Origin: an uncultured Burkholderiales bacterium
GTDB taxonomy: Bacteria; Pseudomonadota; Gammaproteobacteria; Burkholderiales; Burkholderiaceae_C
Assembly (NCBI GenBank): GCA_903838355.1
Contig: CAILYC010000031.1
Coordinates: 1-64,000, forward strand
DNA length: 64,000 bases
Direction of reading: 5' to 3'
Shown here piece after piece: positions 36,038-45,946 of this stretch. Both the position numbers and the translations under genes were made by a program. The stretch's first letter is position 1, and each line of letters opens with the position of its first letter. The notes beneath the pieces are model-generated. The model saw only the letters and a program-made list of their open reading frames with translations, was not told the origin of the DNA and did not search any database.

Positions 36038-37573
36038 ATGGGGACCCTTGAACCGATCAAAATCGCCATTCTGGCCATGGGCGGTGAGGGTGGAGGTGTC
36101 TTGGCCGATTGGATTGTGAGCCTGGGTGAGAGCCAGGGCTATATTGCACAAACAACCTCGGTGCCGGGTGTGGCCCAACGCACGGGTGCCACCATTTACT
36201 ATTTGGAATTGTTCCCAGAGCAAGAGGCTCATCGCGTTGGCATGGCTCCGGTTCTCTCTCTCATGCCCACCCCCGGCGACGTCGATGTGGTGCTGGCCTC
36301 TGAGTTGATGGAGGCTGGCCGTGCGGTCGTGCGTGGTTTGGTGAGTCCTCACAAGACCACCCTCATCGCATCAACCCACCGTGTGTATTCGATGACGGAG
36401 AAAACCGCCCAGTCCGACGCTCGGGTGGATGCCCCAACCTTGATCGAGCAGTCGCGTTTGTCGGCACAACGCTTTGTCGCCTTTGACATGGCCCAAGTGG
36501 CCCAGCATCATCGCAGTGTCATCTCCGCCGTTCTTTTTGGTGCCTTGGCCGCCAGTGGCGCTTTGCCTTTTGCCAGCGAAGCCTTTGAGCGCACCATTGA
36601 AATGGCAGGCTTGGGCGTGGCGTCGAGTTTGGCGGCGTTCAAGGCGGGCATGGCCTTGGGCAGTTCGGCCCAGTCCGATGGTCGCCTCGAGCAACACAAA
36701 GCCACAAGCCATGGGACTTCATTGGCAGCCAAGCCCGCCCAAGGCTTGCACCCCGACATTGAGGTGCTCCTCGAGCGCTTGCAAAAACTCCCCCCTGCGT
36801 GTCATCCCTTGGCACTCGAGGGCCTCAGGCGCTTGGTGGACTATCAGGGCACTGCTTATGCCAATCTTTATTTGGATCGATTGAACAAGGTTGAGGCTGT
36901 TCTTCGCGGCAGCCATTGCACCCATGTGGAGATCCTGAGTGAGTGCGCGCGTCATTTGGCGCTTTGGATGTCTTACGAAGACACCGCCAGGGTGGCCGAC
37001 CTTAAAACCCGGCACACACGCTTTGCTCGTGTGCGACACGAGGCCCAAGTCGAGCGTGAGCAAACGCTGGAAATCCATGAGTACTTCCATCCCCGAGTGC
37101 AAGAGGTGTGTGAAACTTTGCCGGCTTGGTGTGGACGTTTGATCTTGAACACCCCCCTTTTACACAACTGGATTTTGCGTTTGACGCAAAAAGGGCGTGT
37201 GATCCAAAGCACCTCACTGAGTGGTTTTTTGCTCTTAAGAACTGTGGCCTTGGCCCGTCACTGGCGGCAAAGCACTTTGCGCTATCAGTCAGAAAATAGC
37301 ATGATTGAAGATTGGCTGGGTCGCATGCTGCGACTCATCCCCAAAGCCCCAGAATTGGCCATGGCTTACATTGAATGCCAAGGCTTGGTCAAAGGCTACA
37401 GCGATACCCACGAGCGTGGGGTGCGAAATTACCATCTCGTGGTGTCTTGTTTGGATCGAGACCCAGAGATGAGCGCAGCAACACTCAGGAGCTTGAGGCT
37501 CGCGGCCTTGGCCGATGAAGACGGTGAGACCCTTCGCCAAGAAGTCTTGCGCTTGGCCGCAGAGCATGCCTGA
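36038..37573 (+). CDS. Indolepyruvate-type oxidoreductase, beta subunit with long C-terminal extension
   Basis: Partner subunit of the IOR. The first 190 residues are the gamma-type domain (IKIAILAMGGEGGGVLADWI, QTTSVPGVAQRTGATIYYLE) found in 200-residue archaeal IorB. The remaining 320 residues form an additional alpha-helical region, ending with KGYSDTHERGVRNYH, that is typical of proteobacterial relatives and whose function is not known. I start at ATG 36038, two bases after the alpha stop; the earlier in-frame start lies inside the alpha gene. 511 residues in total. Confidence 0.9.
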   Translation: MGTLEPIKIAILAMGGEGGGVLADWIVSLGESQGYIAQTTSVPGVAQRTGATIYYLELFPEQEAHRVGMAPVLSLMPTPGDVDVVLASELMEAGRAVVRGLVSPHKTTLIASTHRVYSMTEKTAQSDARVDAPTLIEQSRLSAQRFVAFDMAQVAQHHRSVISAVLFGALAASGALPFASEAFERTIEMAGLGVASSLAAFKAGMALGSSAQSDGRLEQHKATSHGTSLAAKPAQGLHPDIEVLLERLQKLPPACHPLALEGLRRLVDYQGTAYANLYLDRLNKVEAVLRGSHCTHVEILSECARHLALWMSYEDTARVADLKTRHTRFARVRHEAQVEREQTLEIHEYFHPRVQEVCETLPAWCGRLILNTPLLHNWILRLTQKGRVIQSTSLSGFLLLRTVALARHWRQSTLRYQSENSMIEDWLGRMLRLIPKAPELAMAYIECQGLVKGYSDTHERGVRNYHLVVSCLDRDPEMSAATLRSLRLAALADEDGETLRQEVLRLAAEHA

Positions 37574-37614
37574 ACACGCTGCGGTGTTTTTTTAACATCT
37601 CCAGGAGTTCTTTC

Positions 37615-38121
37615 GTGAAAACAGATTTACCACCAGAGGAGCATTTGTCTGAAACGGATGCGCTTTATCTGCGCCAAGCCATTGCTCACTCCCACACTGC
37701 ACGCGCCAGTGGCAACCGTCCCTTTGGCGCCGTGATTGTGGCCAAGAGCGGCGAGGTCTTGGTGGAGTTTTACAACCAGTCCAAACAAGCGCAGGACTGC
37801 ACGGCACACGCGGAGACCGGGGCCATTCGCATTGCAAGCCATGAGCACTCCAGATCCGTGCTCATGGAGGCCACCCTTTATGCGTCCGGCGAGCCGTGTG
37901 TGATGTGCTCGGGCGCGATCTTTTTATCAGGCATTCGCCGTGTGGTGTTTGGGCTAGACGCTGTTCGCATGCGGCAAATGCGCGGCCTCAAAGAAGAGTA
38001 TCGCGATTTGGCATGGTCGATCAAAGAGATTTACCAGGCCTCTCCCCATCCCATCGAATGCATCGGGCCGGCCCTGATTGATGAGGCAAGCGAGTCCCAT
38101 ATTGGATTTTGGCAGCCCTAA
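37615..38121 (+). CDS. Nucleoside/guanine-type deaminase (CDA superfamily)
   Basis: Zinc-dependent deaminase of 168 residues. The active-site motifs are complete: HAETGAI (zinc ligand and catalytic Glu) and PCVMCSGAI (two zinc cysteines). An N-terminal RPFGAVIVAKSGEV strand is typical of the guanine deaminase/TadA-like branch. Length and the missing tRNA-binding tail favour a free base or nucleoside as substrate, not tRNA. The start is GTG at 37615 with CAGGAG upstream. It follows the IOR genes by 41 bases and may be co-transcribed, though its link to aromatic catabolism is unclear. Confidence 0.88.
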   Translation: MKTDLPPEEHLSETDALYLRQAIAHSHTARASGNRPFGAVIVAKSGEVLVEFYNQSKQAQDCTAHAETGAIRIASHEHSRSVLMEATLYASGEPCVMCSGAIFLSGIRRVVFGLDAVRMRQMRGLKEEYRDLAWSIKEIYQASPHPIECIGPALIDEASESHIGFWQP

Positions 38122-38146
38122 GAACCAGGCGAGATTGAGGCTTAAT

Positions 38147-40543
38147 TCACGCTGTCTTGGCAAGATCTTGCCAAGTGCTCACCACGCTGTCGGGGTTCAA
38201 GGAGATGGAGCTGATCTTGTTGTCCACCAACCAGCGGGCGAAGTCGGGGTGATCACTGGGCCCTTGTCCGCAAATGCCCACGTACTTGCCTTGTCGCAAA
38301 CACGCTTGTATGGCCAATACGAGCAGGGCTTTGACAGCGGGGTCGCGTTCATCAAAGTCCTGGGCCAAAAGCTCCAGACCTGAGTCCCGATCCAGTCCCA
38401 AGGTGAGTTGGGTCAAATCGTTGGAGCCGATGGAAAAGCCATCAAAGTACTGTAAGAAATCATCGGCGAGGACCGCATTGCTGGGGATCTCGCACATCAT
38501 GATGAGCTTGAGGTCGTCCACGCCACGTTGAAGCCCAAATGTGGCCAAACGCTCGGTCACCAGGCGGGCTTGCTTGAGCGTTCTCACAAAGGGGACCATC
38601 ACTTGCACATTGGTGAGGCCCATGTCGCTGCGAACCCGGTGGATGGCTTCGCACTCCATGGCAAAAGCCTCGGCAAAGCTTTCGCTCAAATACCGCACGG
38701 CGCCCCTGAAGCCAAGCATGGGGTTTTCTTCCTCAGGCTCGTAGCGACTCCCCCCAATAAGGGTGCGGTATTCATTGGACTTGAAATCGGACAAGCGAAC
38801 GATGACGGGCTTGGGCCAAAACGCCGCAGCAATCGTGGCCACCCCTTCACAAACTTTGTCCACATAAAAAGCCCTTGGTGAGGCATGTCCCCTGGCAACC
38901 GATTCGACGGCCTTTTTCAAGTCTGGGTCTACATTGGGGTAATCCAAAATGGCTTTGGGGTGCACGCCAATATTGTTGTTGATGATGAACTCCAAGCGAG
39001 CCAGTCCAACCCCCTCGTTGGGCAGTTGGCAAAAGTCAAATGCCAGGTGCGGGTTGCCCACATTCATCATGATTTTGGTGGCAATGTTGGGCATGGAGCC
39101 ACGCGTGACCTGGGTGACTTCGGTCTCCAGCAAGCCGTCGTAAATGACCCCGGTGTCCCCCTCGGCGCAACAAACCGTGACCAAGGCTCCTTGCGTTAGT
39201 AAATCGGTGGCGTTGCCGCAACCGACCACCGCAGGTATGCCCAACTCGCGCGCTATGATGGCCGCATGGCAAGTGCGCCCACCTCGGTTGGTGACGATGG
39301 CGCTCGCGCGCTTCATGATCGGCTCCCAATTGGGGTCGGTCATGTCGGTGACCAAGACGTCGCCCGCTTTGACGCTGTCCATCTCCGAGAGATTTTGCAC
39401 AATGCGCACGGGCCCAGAGCCAATCTTTTGGCCAATGGCACGACCCTGTGTGAGCAAGGCGCCTTTTCCTTTCAATTTGTAACGCTCCTCAACTTGACCC
39501 TTCATCTGGCTCTTGACGGTCTCGGGTCTGGCTTGCAGAATGTAGAGTTCGCCGTCGACGCCATCCTTGCCCCACTCGATGTCCATGGCGCGTCCATAGT
39601 GCACCTCAATGGCCAAGGCGTACTTGGCCAATTGCTCCACGTCGGCGTCACTTAAAGAAAACCGATTGCGCTGCTCGGTGGGAACTTCAGTGATCTTGAC
39701 CCATTTGCCACTGCTTTGGAACTCCTGGGCTGTGGTGAAGACCATTTGCTCAAGTTTGGAGCCCAAGGCGCGTCGGATGATGGCTTTTTTGCCGGCCCGA
39801 AGCGACGGTTTGTGCACATAAAACTCGTCTGGGTTGACTGCGCCTTGCACAACGCTCTCGCCAAGCCCAAGGCTTGAGGTGATGAAGACCACGTCCTCAA
39901 AACCCGATTCTGTATCCAAGGTGAACATCACCCCGGCGGCCCCCAAATCGGAGCGAACCATTTTTTGCACTCCCACGGAGAGCGCGACGGTCTCGTGGGC
40001 AAAGCCTTTGTGCACCCGGTAGCTGATGGCGCGGTCGTTGTAGAGGGAGGCGAAGACCTCGCGCATTTTGCCTAAGATATGCTCAATGCCAGAGACGTTC
40101 AAAAAGGTTTCTTGTTGTCCGGCAAACGAGGCATCGGGCAAGTCCTCGGCTGTGGCCGAAGAGCGCACCGCAAAGGATGCGCCAATTGCGCTGCTCTCGA
40201 GCAGCAAGTGTGCGGCTCGGATGTCGCGCTCCAAGTCCGAGGGGAAGGGTTGCACCAAAATCCACTCGCGGATCTCTTGACCCGCTGCAGCCAAGGCCCG
40301 CACATCGTCCGCGTCCAGTGTAGACAATCTCTCTTGGATGCGATGGTCCAGGGACTGGTGGCGCAAAAACTCTCGAAAGGCATGGGCGGTGGTGGCAAAG
40401 CCCGTCGGAACTTTCACGCCTTGGGGCAACTGAGAGATCATCTCACCCAAACTCGCGTTTTTACCGCCCACTGACTCCACATCACTCATCCTTAATTTTT
40501 CAAAGGGCACCACCAAGTCTGTGGCATTGAATAAGGTTGACAT
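38147..40543 (-). CDS. ppsA: Phosphoenolpyruvate synthase
   Basis: Converts pyruvate, ATP and water into PEP, AMP and phosphate for gluconeogenesis. 798 residues with the three expected domains: ATP-grasp nucleotide-binding part ([33 protein letters not shown]), the swivelling phosphohistidine domain with [15 protein letters not shown] (H426, aligned to H421 of E. coli), and the C-terminal PEP/pyruvate barrel with [17 protein letters not shown] and [15 protein letters not shown] at 40543. Divergent from ppsR, whose product regulates it. Confidence 0.97.
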   Translation of the reverse strand: MSTLFNATDLVVPFEKLRMSDVESVGGKNASLGEMISQLPQGVKVPTGFATTAHAFREFLRHQSLDHRIQERLSTLDADDVRALAAAGQEIREWILVQPFPSDLERDIRAAHLLLESSAIGASFAVRSSATAEDLPDASFAGQQETFLNVSGIEHILGKMREVFASLYNDRAISYRVHKGFAHETVALSVGVQKMVRSDLGAAGVMFTLDTESGFEDVVFITSSLGLGESVVQGAVNPDEFYVHKPSLRAGKKAIIRRALGSKLEQMVFTTAQEFQSSGKWVKITEVPTEQRNRFSLSDADVEQLAKYALAIEVHYGRAMDIEWGKDGVDGELYILQARPETVKSQMKGQVEERYKLKGKGALLTQGRAIGQKIGSGPVRIVQNLSEMDSVKAGDVLVTDMTDPNWEPIMKRASAIVTNRGGRTCHAAIIARELGIPAVVGCGNATDLLTQGALVTVCCAEGDTGVIYDGLLETEVTQVTRGSMPNIATKIMMNVGNPHLAFDFCQLPNEGVGLARLEFIINNNIGVHPKAILDYPNVDPDLKKAVESVARGHASPRAFYVDKVCEGVATIAAAFWPKPVIVRLSDFKSNEYRTLIGGSRYEPEEENPMLGFRGAVRYLSESFAEAFAMECEAIHRVRSDMGLTNVQVMVPFVRTLKQARLVTERLATFGLQRGVDDLKLIMMCEIPSNAVLADDFLQYFDGFSIGSNDLTQLTLGLDRDSGLELLAQDFDERDPAVKALLVLAIQACLRQGKYVGICGQGPSDHPDFARWLVDNKISSISLNPDSVVSTWQDLAKTA

Positions 40544-40807
40544 GAAAGCGCTACTCCAGAGTTATACGAAATTTACAAAGGCCAGAAAGGCCAGAAAGCC
40601 CACTTTGAAAAAATGGGTGGCAACGCCTCCCCCCATGCATCCCCCATGGTTTAACCCATGGCGTTTCCCAATTCGTTTGCCACTGCCCTTGGGTCTCAAG
40701 CCGGATCGACGATCCCAGAGGATAATCATGTTATTTTAGGGCGAGGCAGGCGCGCGTGGGCTCGCCTTTGCGGCTTGCAGACCAAATTGGCAAAAGAAAG
40801 TGATGCG
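40544..40807. promoter_or_regulatory. Divergent ppsA/ppsR promoter region with a palindrome
   Basis: 264 bases between the two starts. GGATCGACGATCC at 40703-40715 is a perfect palindrome with six-base arms; GATAAT follows nearby. It could be an operator for one or both genes. No -35 box is convincing. A short tandem repeat (AAAGGCCAG twice) lies near 40577-40595. Confidence 0.4.
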
Positions 40808-41629
40808 ATGACCCATCGAAGTGTTTTTTTTATCTCTGACGGCACGGGAATCACGGCCGAGACTTTTGGCAATGCCATATTGGCTCAGTTTGAAATGAAG
40901 CCCCGCCACATTCGCTTGCCCTTTGTCGACTCGGTAGACAAGGCGCATCAGGCGGTGCGGCAAATTAACCACACCGCGGAGATCGAGGGCCAAAAGCCCA
41001 TCGTGTTTACCACCTTGGTCAATACCGAGGTCTTGTCGGTGATTCAAACGCATTGCAAAGGCATGCTCCTTGACATGTTCAGCACCTTTGTCCACCCCTT
41101 GGAGGAGGAGTTGGGGATCAAATCACACCACCGTGTAGGCCGATTCTCCGATGTGAGCAAAAGTCAAGAATACCACGACCGCATTGAAGCCATCAACTAC
41201 AGTTTGGCCCATGATGACGGCCAGTCGCACCGCGATTTGAAGCAAGCCGATGTGATTTTGGTGGGCGTGAGTCGCAGCGGCAAAACCCCCACCAGCCTTT
41301 ATTTGGCCATGCAGCATGGCTTGAAAGCGGCCAATTACCCTTTGATTCCCGAGGATTTTGAGCGCCAACAGTTGCCCCAAGCTTTAAAAGAGCATTTGAC
41401 CAAGGCCTTTGGCTTGACCATCCATCCCGAGCGACTGAGCGAGATTCGCAATGAGAGAAGACCCAACTCCAAGTACGCGAGTATGCCCAATTGCAGGCAC
41501 GAGGTCGCGCAAGCCGAGGCGATGATGCGCCGAGCAGGCATCCGTTGGCTCTCGACCACCACCAAAAGCATTGAAGAAATTGCCACCACCATCTTGCAAG
41601 AAATTCGCCCTCAGAGCCTGACTTATTGA
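40808..41629 (+). CDS. ppsR: PEP synthase regulatory protein (bifunctional kinase/pyrophosphorylase)
   Basis: Inactivates PEP synthase by ADP-dependent phosphorylation of a threonine next to the catalytic histidine and reactivates it by pyrophosphorolysis. 273 residues, DUF299 family, with the opening [20 protein letters not shown], a P-loop-like [15 protein letters not shown] at about 153-167, and [11 protein letters not shown] at the end. I start at ATG 40808; upstream in-frame codons to 40658 belong to the promoter region. Gene pairing with ppsA is conserved and confirms both. Confidence 0.96.
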   Translation: MTHRSVFFISDGTGITAETFGNAILAQFEMKPRHIRLPFVDSVDKAHQAVRQINHTAEIEGQKPIVFTTLVNTEVLSVIQTHCKGMLLDMFSTFVHPLEEELGIKSHHRVGRFSDVSKSQEYHDRIEAINYSLAHDDGQSHRDLKQADVILVGVSRSGKTPTSLYLAMQHGLKAANYPLIPEDFERQQLPQALKEHLTKAFGLTIHPERLSEIRNERRPNSKYASMPNCRHEVAQAEAMMRRAGIRWLSTTTKSIEEIATTILQEIRPQSLTY

Positions 41630-41714
41630 GACAGCCCTTGGGTGCCCAGCGCCCAGCCCCCAGCGCCAAGAGACCCGCAACAAGGGCCTGGCCTGGAGCA
41701 TGCGTCAGTTGCTT

Positions 41715-42119
41715 TTAGCCCAGAGCGGCAATACCGGCTTTGGCGATTTGAACGTCCTCGTTGGACTTCACACCGCTGACCCCAACGGCGCCAATGACCT
41801 GGCCGTCTTTGACAATGGGCACGCCGCCTTCGAGCATGCCTTTGATGTCTGGGGCGGACAAAAATGCGTAACGACCGTTGTTGATGGTGTCTTCGTATAT
41901 TTTTGTCTCGCGTCGGCCCATGGCGGCGGTGTGCGCTTTGGCAGGCGCCATGTGTGCAGAAAACGCGGGCGCACCATCAAGACGCTGCATCCACAGTAAA
42001 TGTCCGCCATCGTCAACAATGGCAAAGCTCACCGCCCAGTTGTTGTGCAACGCGTGATTCTCACAGGCTGAGGCTATTTTTTTAAGGTCTTGGAGTTCAA
42101 GGCAATGTTTGGTTTTCAT
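41715..42119 (-). CDS. GlcG/HbpS family heme-binding-type protein
   Basis: A 134-residue protein of the GlcG/HbpS fold. Family marks are FAIVDDGGHLLWMQRLDGAP, the repeated helix with AKAHTAAMGRRET and the glycine-rich IKGMLEGGVPIVKDGQVIGAVGVSG. Some members bind haem or cobalamin; many are encoded near glycolate or aromatic catabolic genes with no proven function. No signal peptide. It is a lone minus-strand gene between ppsR and the Bax-inhibitor protein. Confidence 0.88.
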   Translation of the reverse strand: MKTKHCLELQDLKKIASACENHALHNNWAVSFAIVDDGGHLLWMQRLDGAPAFSAHMAPAKAHTAAMGRRETKIYEDTINNGRYAFLSAPDIKGMLEGGVPIVKDGQVIGAVGVSGVKSNEDVQIAKAGIAALG

Positions 42120-42449
42120 GGTGTTGCGGTTTAAAGTGAAAAAGTCTCTAACGTAAAGGCTATTGGGCGGCCAGTTCAGGTGTCAAAGTGCCCCATGCAG
42201 CCTCTTAAAGTTGGAATTATCAACTGTTTTTCTTGGGCGTTGTAGTACAAAAAACTGTAAATTTCGGTGGGAGGGGATGTTTTTTTGGGGTAATGCTGTT
42301 TCAATGCCCTTTTTTGTGAGGATAACTTGACTATGAAAGCGATTTTGCAGTCAAATATGTGTTGTGGCGTCAAACAAAAGACCCGTGGGACTTGAAAACT
42401 CCTAAAATAGACCCCAACTGCTGATGTAGTAACTTTTGGAGAAAACCCA
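42120..42449. other. 330-base intergenic region with a heat-shock-type promoter
   Basis: Upstream of two divergent genes. The plus-strand promoter near 42391 is given separately. No reading frame or RNA gene was recognised; short T and G runs occur around 42280-42320. Confidence 0.5.
42391..42419 (+). promoter_or_regulatory. Candidate sigma-32 promoter of the Bax-inhibitor-1 gene
   Basis: CTTGAAA at 42391-42397, 14 bases, then CCCCAACT at 42412-42419. The sigma-32 consensus is CTTGAAA, 11-16 bases, CCCCATNT. No competing sigma-70 pair is seen here. It lies about 30 bases before the coding start, leaving a short leader with GGAG at 42438. Confidence 0.6.
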
Positions 42450-43142
42450 ATGAACGACAACTATCAAACTCTTGACTATTCATTTGTCAACACCTCGTTT
42501 GAGCAAAGAAATCGCGTGCTCAGGAACACCTATTGGTTGTTGGCCTTGAGCTTGGTGCCCACAGTCTTGGGTGCTTGGTTGGGTGTCGCGACGGGTCTGA
42601 GCTTGGCGCTATCGGGGGGGCTTGGATTGGTGGTCTTCTTGGTGGGCGCATTTGGCTTCATCTACGCCATTGAAAGAACGAAAAATTCAGCCATGGGCGT
42701 GCCAGTATTGTTGGGCTTTACCTTTTTCATGGGCATCATGCTTTCTCGCATGATTGCCATGGTGTTGGGTTTTAAAAACGGCACCGAGTTGGTGATGATG
42801 GCCTTTGGCGGCACCGCAGGTGTCTTTTTCATGATGGCCAGTTTGTCCACCATGATCAAGCGAGAGTTGAGTGGCCTAGGCAAATGGCTTTATGTCGGCG
42901 CGGTGGTGCTGATGGTGGGCGGTTTGATCAATATTTTTGTGGGCTCAAGTGCTGGCATGATGGTCATCTCCATGCTGTCGATTGCGATCTTCAGCGCTTA
43001 TATGCTTTATGACATCAAGTCCATCATCGATGGCGGTGAGACCAACTACATCAGCGCGACCTTGGCCTTGTACTTGGACATCATCAATGTCTTTCAAAGC
43101 CTACTTGCCTTGCTTGGTATCTTTGGCGGTGAACGCGAATAA
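42450..43142 (+). CDS. Bax inhibitor-1 / YccA family membrane protein
   Basis: Inner-membrane protein of 230 residues with seven hydrophobic segments, member of the BI-1 (YccA/YbhL) family. The C-terminal DIINVFQSLLALLGIFGG and the TM6-7 segment AYMLYDIKSIIDGGETNYI with the conserved acidic pair are diagnostic. E. coli YccA interacts with and protects substrates from the FtsH protease; eukaryotic relatives are pH-sensitive calcium leak channels. The heat-shock-type promoter just upstream fits a link to membrane protein quality control. ATG start with TTTTGGAG before it. Confidence 0.92.
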   Translation: MNDNYQTLDYSFVNTSFEQRNRVLRNTYWLLALSLVPTVLGAWLGVATGLSLALSGGLGLVVFLVGAFGFIYAIERTKNSAMGVPVLLGFTFFMGIMLSRMIAMVLGFKNGTELVMMAFGGTAGVFFMMASLSTMIKRELSGLGKWLYVGAVVLMVGGLINIFVGSSAGMMVISMLSIAIFSAYMLYDIKSIIDGGETNYISATLALYLDIINVFQSLLALLGIFGGERE

Positions 43143-43268
43143 GGCTTGAGTCCCAGGGGCCTCGGAGAAAATGCTCTAGACCCCTTTCTGATCTTTGAAG
43201 TCTGAGTCCCAAGGTGGAGTTGCCATGGGCTTTTTTTTGCCGGTTCAATTCTCGCCAGGACCCATCTT

Positions 43269-44789
43269 TTACACCATGGTGGCTTTCTCAAATACGGCCA
43301 TGCTTTCCACGTGGGCGGTGTGGGGAAACATGTTGACGATGCCTGCGTGCGTGAGGGTGTAGCCTCCACCCTGGACCAAGCACTGCGCATCTCGGGCCAA
43401 AGTGGCGGGGTTGCAGCTCACGTACACGATCCTTTGCGGTGGGGCAAAGGGGCGTGCGTGAGGACCGGGATTGCGGGGGTGCTCAGGAGCAGGAGTTCCG
43501 CTCTCAACGACCGGCGCGACCTCGGTAAAGCCTGGGTTGATCAATTCGACCAAGGCTTTGACCAAGGCGAACGCCCCTTCTCTGGGCGGGTCAATCAGCC
43601 ATTTTTGGGCATGCTCGAGCTCAATCAAATGGTCGGGCGTGATGGTGAATAAATTTTTGGTGATGAAGGTGGTCTTGGCCAAAGGTTTGGCGCGCAAGGG
43701 ATTGTCACCATGGGGGTTTTGGCTGTTGGGGATGTGTCGAAGATTCAAGGCCAAATTTTCACGGCTGCGTGCGATGAGCTCCTCGCTGCCCTCAATGCCG
43801 ATCACTTCGCCAGCCAATGTTGCCAAGGGCAAGGTGAAATTGCCCAGCCCACAAAACCAGTCGATTACACGCTCGTGCGGTTTGGGGGCCAAGAGTGAGA
43901 GGGCTTTGGAGACCAAGACTCGATTGATGTGCGGGTTGACCTGGGTGAAGTCGGTGGGACGGTAGGGCATGAGCACGCCAAAATCGGGCAACTCGTAACT
44001 GAGACTCTCTTGTTGAGCAGGGTAGCGAGGGTCTTGGGTCTGCATCAATTTGACCGTGTCTAAGCCCTTGGGTTGCAACCACCATTGCACCCGATGAACA
44101 GCGCCAAATTCGAGCAAACGCGTTTGGTCTGCCTCGCTCAGTGGCACCATGTGTCTGAGCACCAAGGCGGTGACGTGGTCGCCACAGGCGAGTTCAATTT
44201 GAGGGCAATGTTCTCTCGCTTGCAAGGATTCGATCAGCGCGCGCAGCGGCATCAAGAGTGCGCTCACATGCGGGGGCAAGATCGGACACACCGACATGTT
44301 GGCCACATAACGACTTTTCCGCTCGTGAAAGCCGACCAAGACTTGGCCTTTTTTGCGCACATCTTTGACAGACAATCGGGCGCGAAAGCGGTATCCCCAA
44401 TCGGGTCCTTGGATGGGTCTGAGGATGGTTTGGGCTTGCACATGGCCCAAGTGTGTGAGCAAATCTTCCAAAACGCGTTGTTTGATGGCCACTTGAGCCG
44501 AGGCATCGGCGTGTTGCATTTTGCATCCCCCGCAAGAGCCCGAGTGGAGTCCAGCATGGGGGCATTTTGGCGTTACCCTGAGAGAGGAGTCTTTGATGAT
44601 CTCGGTGAGAGAGGCTTTTTCCCAATTGTCTTTTTTGCGGTTGACGTTGGCCACCACCACCTCAAAGGGCAAGGCCCCATCGACAAACACCACTTTGCCG
44701 TCCTCGCGGTGCGCAATGCCTTGCGCATCCAAGTCCATGGACTCAATGTGCAGCCATTGGGGTGGTTTCGGTGCGGGTGCGTCGGTCAT
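43269..44789 (-). CDS. rlmD: 23S rRNA (uracil(1939)-C(5))-methyltransferase
   Basis: Makes m5U1939 in 23S rRNA. 506 residues: an N-terminal TRAM domain, 4Fe-4S cysteines in [21 protein letters not shown]-binding [16 protein letters not shown], the catalytic DPPREGAF and the nucleophile loop [12 protein letters not shown]. Longer than the E. coli enzyme (433) owing to inserts around 395-460, including a proline-rich stretch ([18 protein letters not shown]). I start at ATG 44789; a TTG at 44807 gives six more residues. Last of the surE-pcm-nlpD-rlmD series on the minus strand. Confidence 0.95.
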   Translation of the reverse strand: MTDAPAPKPPQWLHIESMDLDAQGIAHREDGKVVFVDGALPFEVVVANVNRKKDNWEKASLTEIIKDSSLRVTPKCPHAGLHSGSCGGCKMQHADASAQVAIKQRVLEDLLTHLGHVQAQTILRPIQGPDWGYRFRARLSVKDVRKKGQVLVGFHERKSRYVANMSVCPILPPHVSALLMPLRALIESLQAREHCPQIELACGDHVTALVLRHMVPLSEADQTRLLEFGAVHRVQWWLQPKGLDTVKLMQTQDPRYPAQQESLSYELPDFGVLMPYRPTDFTQVNPHINRVLVSKALSLLAPKPHERVIDWFCGLGNFTLPLATLAGEVIGIEGSEELIARSRENLALNLRHIPNSQNPHGDNPLRAKPLAKTTFITKNLFTITPDHLIELEHAQKWLIDPPREGAFALVKALVELINPGFTEVAPVVESGTPAPEHPRNPGPHARPFAPPQRIVYVSCNPATLARDAQCLVQGGGYTLTHAGIVNMFPHTAHVESMAVFEKATMV

Positions 44790-44940
44790 GTGGGAGTCTT
44801 CATGCAATCAAGAAGCGTTTAGTTAGGGGTGCAATTGAGGCCTGGGGGGCACATGGAGGCTGGCCAAGGCGGTGAAGCAGCAAGACGTGAAGCCTTGGGG
44901 GAGGGGTGGGGTGGGGGGTGACGGGCAGCAAGCCCCCAAA

Positions 44941-45930
44941 TCAATGCGCTGGCAAGAATTTGGTGGGGTCCACAGGTTTGCCCAGCTTTCTGATTTCAAA
45001 GTGCAAATTCACTTGATCAGAGTCGGTGCTGCCCATTTCAGCGATCTTTTGACCTTTTTTGACCGATTGATCTTCCTTGACGAGCAAGGTCTGGTTGTGA
45101 GCGTAGGCGCTCAAGTAGGTGTTGTTGTGCTTGAGGATGACCAAGTTGCCGTAGCCACGAAGGCCATTGCCGGCATAGACCACCTTACCGTCTGCGGCCG
45201 CTTGCACAGCGTCTCCCGCCTTGCCCCCGATGTCCAGGCCTTTGAGGGTTTTGTTTTCATCAAAATAATTAATGATCGAGCCGTGGGCTGGCCAAGCAAA
45301 GCTCAATTCATCGCCACTCTCGCCGGCTTGGGGGGGCGATGAGGCCAGCGCGGGATTGGGTGTCGTGGTGGCGGTGGGTGGGGGCAAATTGCCCGGGCGT
45401 GAAGAGATCAAGTTGGGCGGGCCCGATGTGCTTGATGTGCTTGATGTGCCTGATGAGTCCGCAGCAGGGCTGGCCGTGATGGGGGGTGCAATCACGGTGT
45501 TGGTGACAGCACGCACAATGACGCTGGGGTTTTGTATATCTGTATTGGTGTTGCCCGTGGGCGTTGGCGTTGGCGCTTGAACACGCAACTGTTGTCCCAC
45601 TTCCAACGAGTTGGGGTTGTCGAGGTTGTTCCATTTGGCCAGGTCTCGCCAATTCTGACCTTGATCCAGACCAATGCGAATGAGGGTGTCACCCGGTCTC
45701 ACGGTGTAAAAGCCAGGTTGATCGGGTGGCAGAGACGATGCACGCTCAGTGGCCGGCTTGGCTTGTGGCATGGTGGCCCAAATCGTTTGTGTGCGACGGG
45801 CTTGGCGCTCTTCAACCGGGGCTGGCACTCGGTGAGAAGAGTCCATCATTGAGCAACCCTCCAACAAAGCCAAGAGCAAACTGCCCAAGAGCAACCCACT
45901 GCTTGATTGAACCTTTGAAAAACTCAACAT
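44941..45930 (-). CDS. nlpD: Murein hydrolase activator NlpD-like lipoprotein
   Basis: Envelope lipoprotein that activates amidases for daughter-cell separation. 329 residues: signal peptide with lipobox LLEGC (C26), one LysM domain at 75-117 (YTVRPGDTLIRIGLDQG), a low-complexity Ser/Thr/Pro linker, then an M23 domain from about 227 to the end. The zinc ligands of active M23 peptidases are absent: the HxxxD position reads GLDI, while HFEIRK is retained. This is the normal NlpD/EnvC state, an activator without peptidase activity. Gene order surE-pcm-nlpD is the classical one, although rpoS does not follow here. Confidence 0.93.
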   Translation of the reverse strand: MLSFSKVQSSSGLLLGSLLLALLEGCSMMDSSHRVPAPVEERQARRTQTIWATMPQAKPATERASSLPPDQPGFYTVRPGDTLIRIGLDQGQNWRDLAKWNNLDNPNSLEVGQQLRVQAPTPTPTGNTNTDIQNPSVIVRAVTNTVIAPPITASPAADSSGTSSTSSTSGPPNLISSRPGNLPPPTATTTPNPALASSPPQAGESGDELSFAWPAHGSIINYFDENKTLKGLDIGGKAGDAVQAAADGKVVYAGNGLRGYGNLVILKHNNTYLSAYAHNQTLLVKEDQSVKKGQKIAEMGSTDSDQVNLHFEIRKLGKPVDPTKFLPAH

Positions 45931-45946
45931 GTCAAATCCCTTCGCA

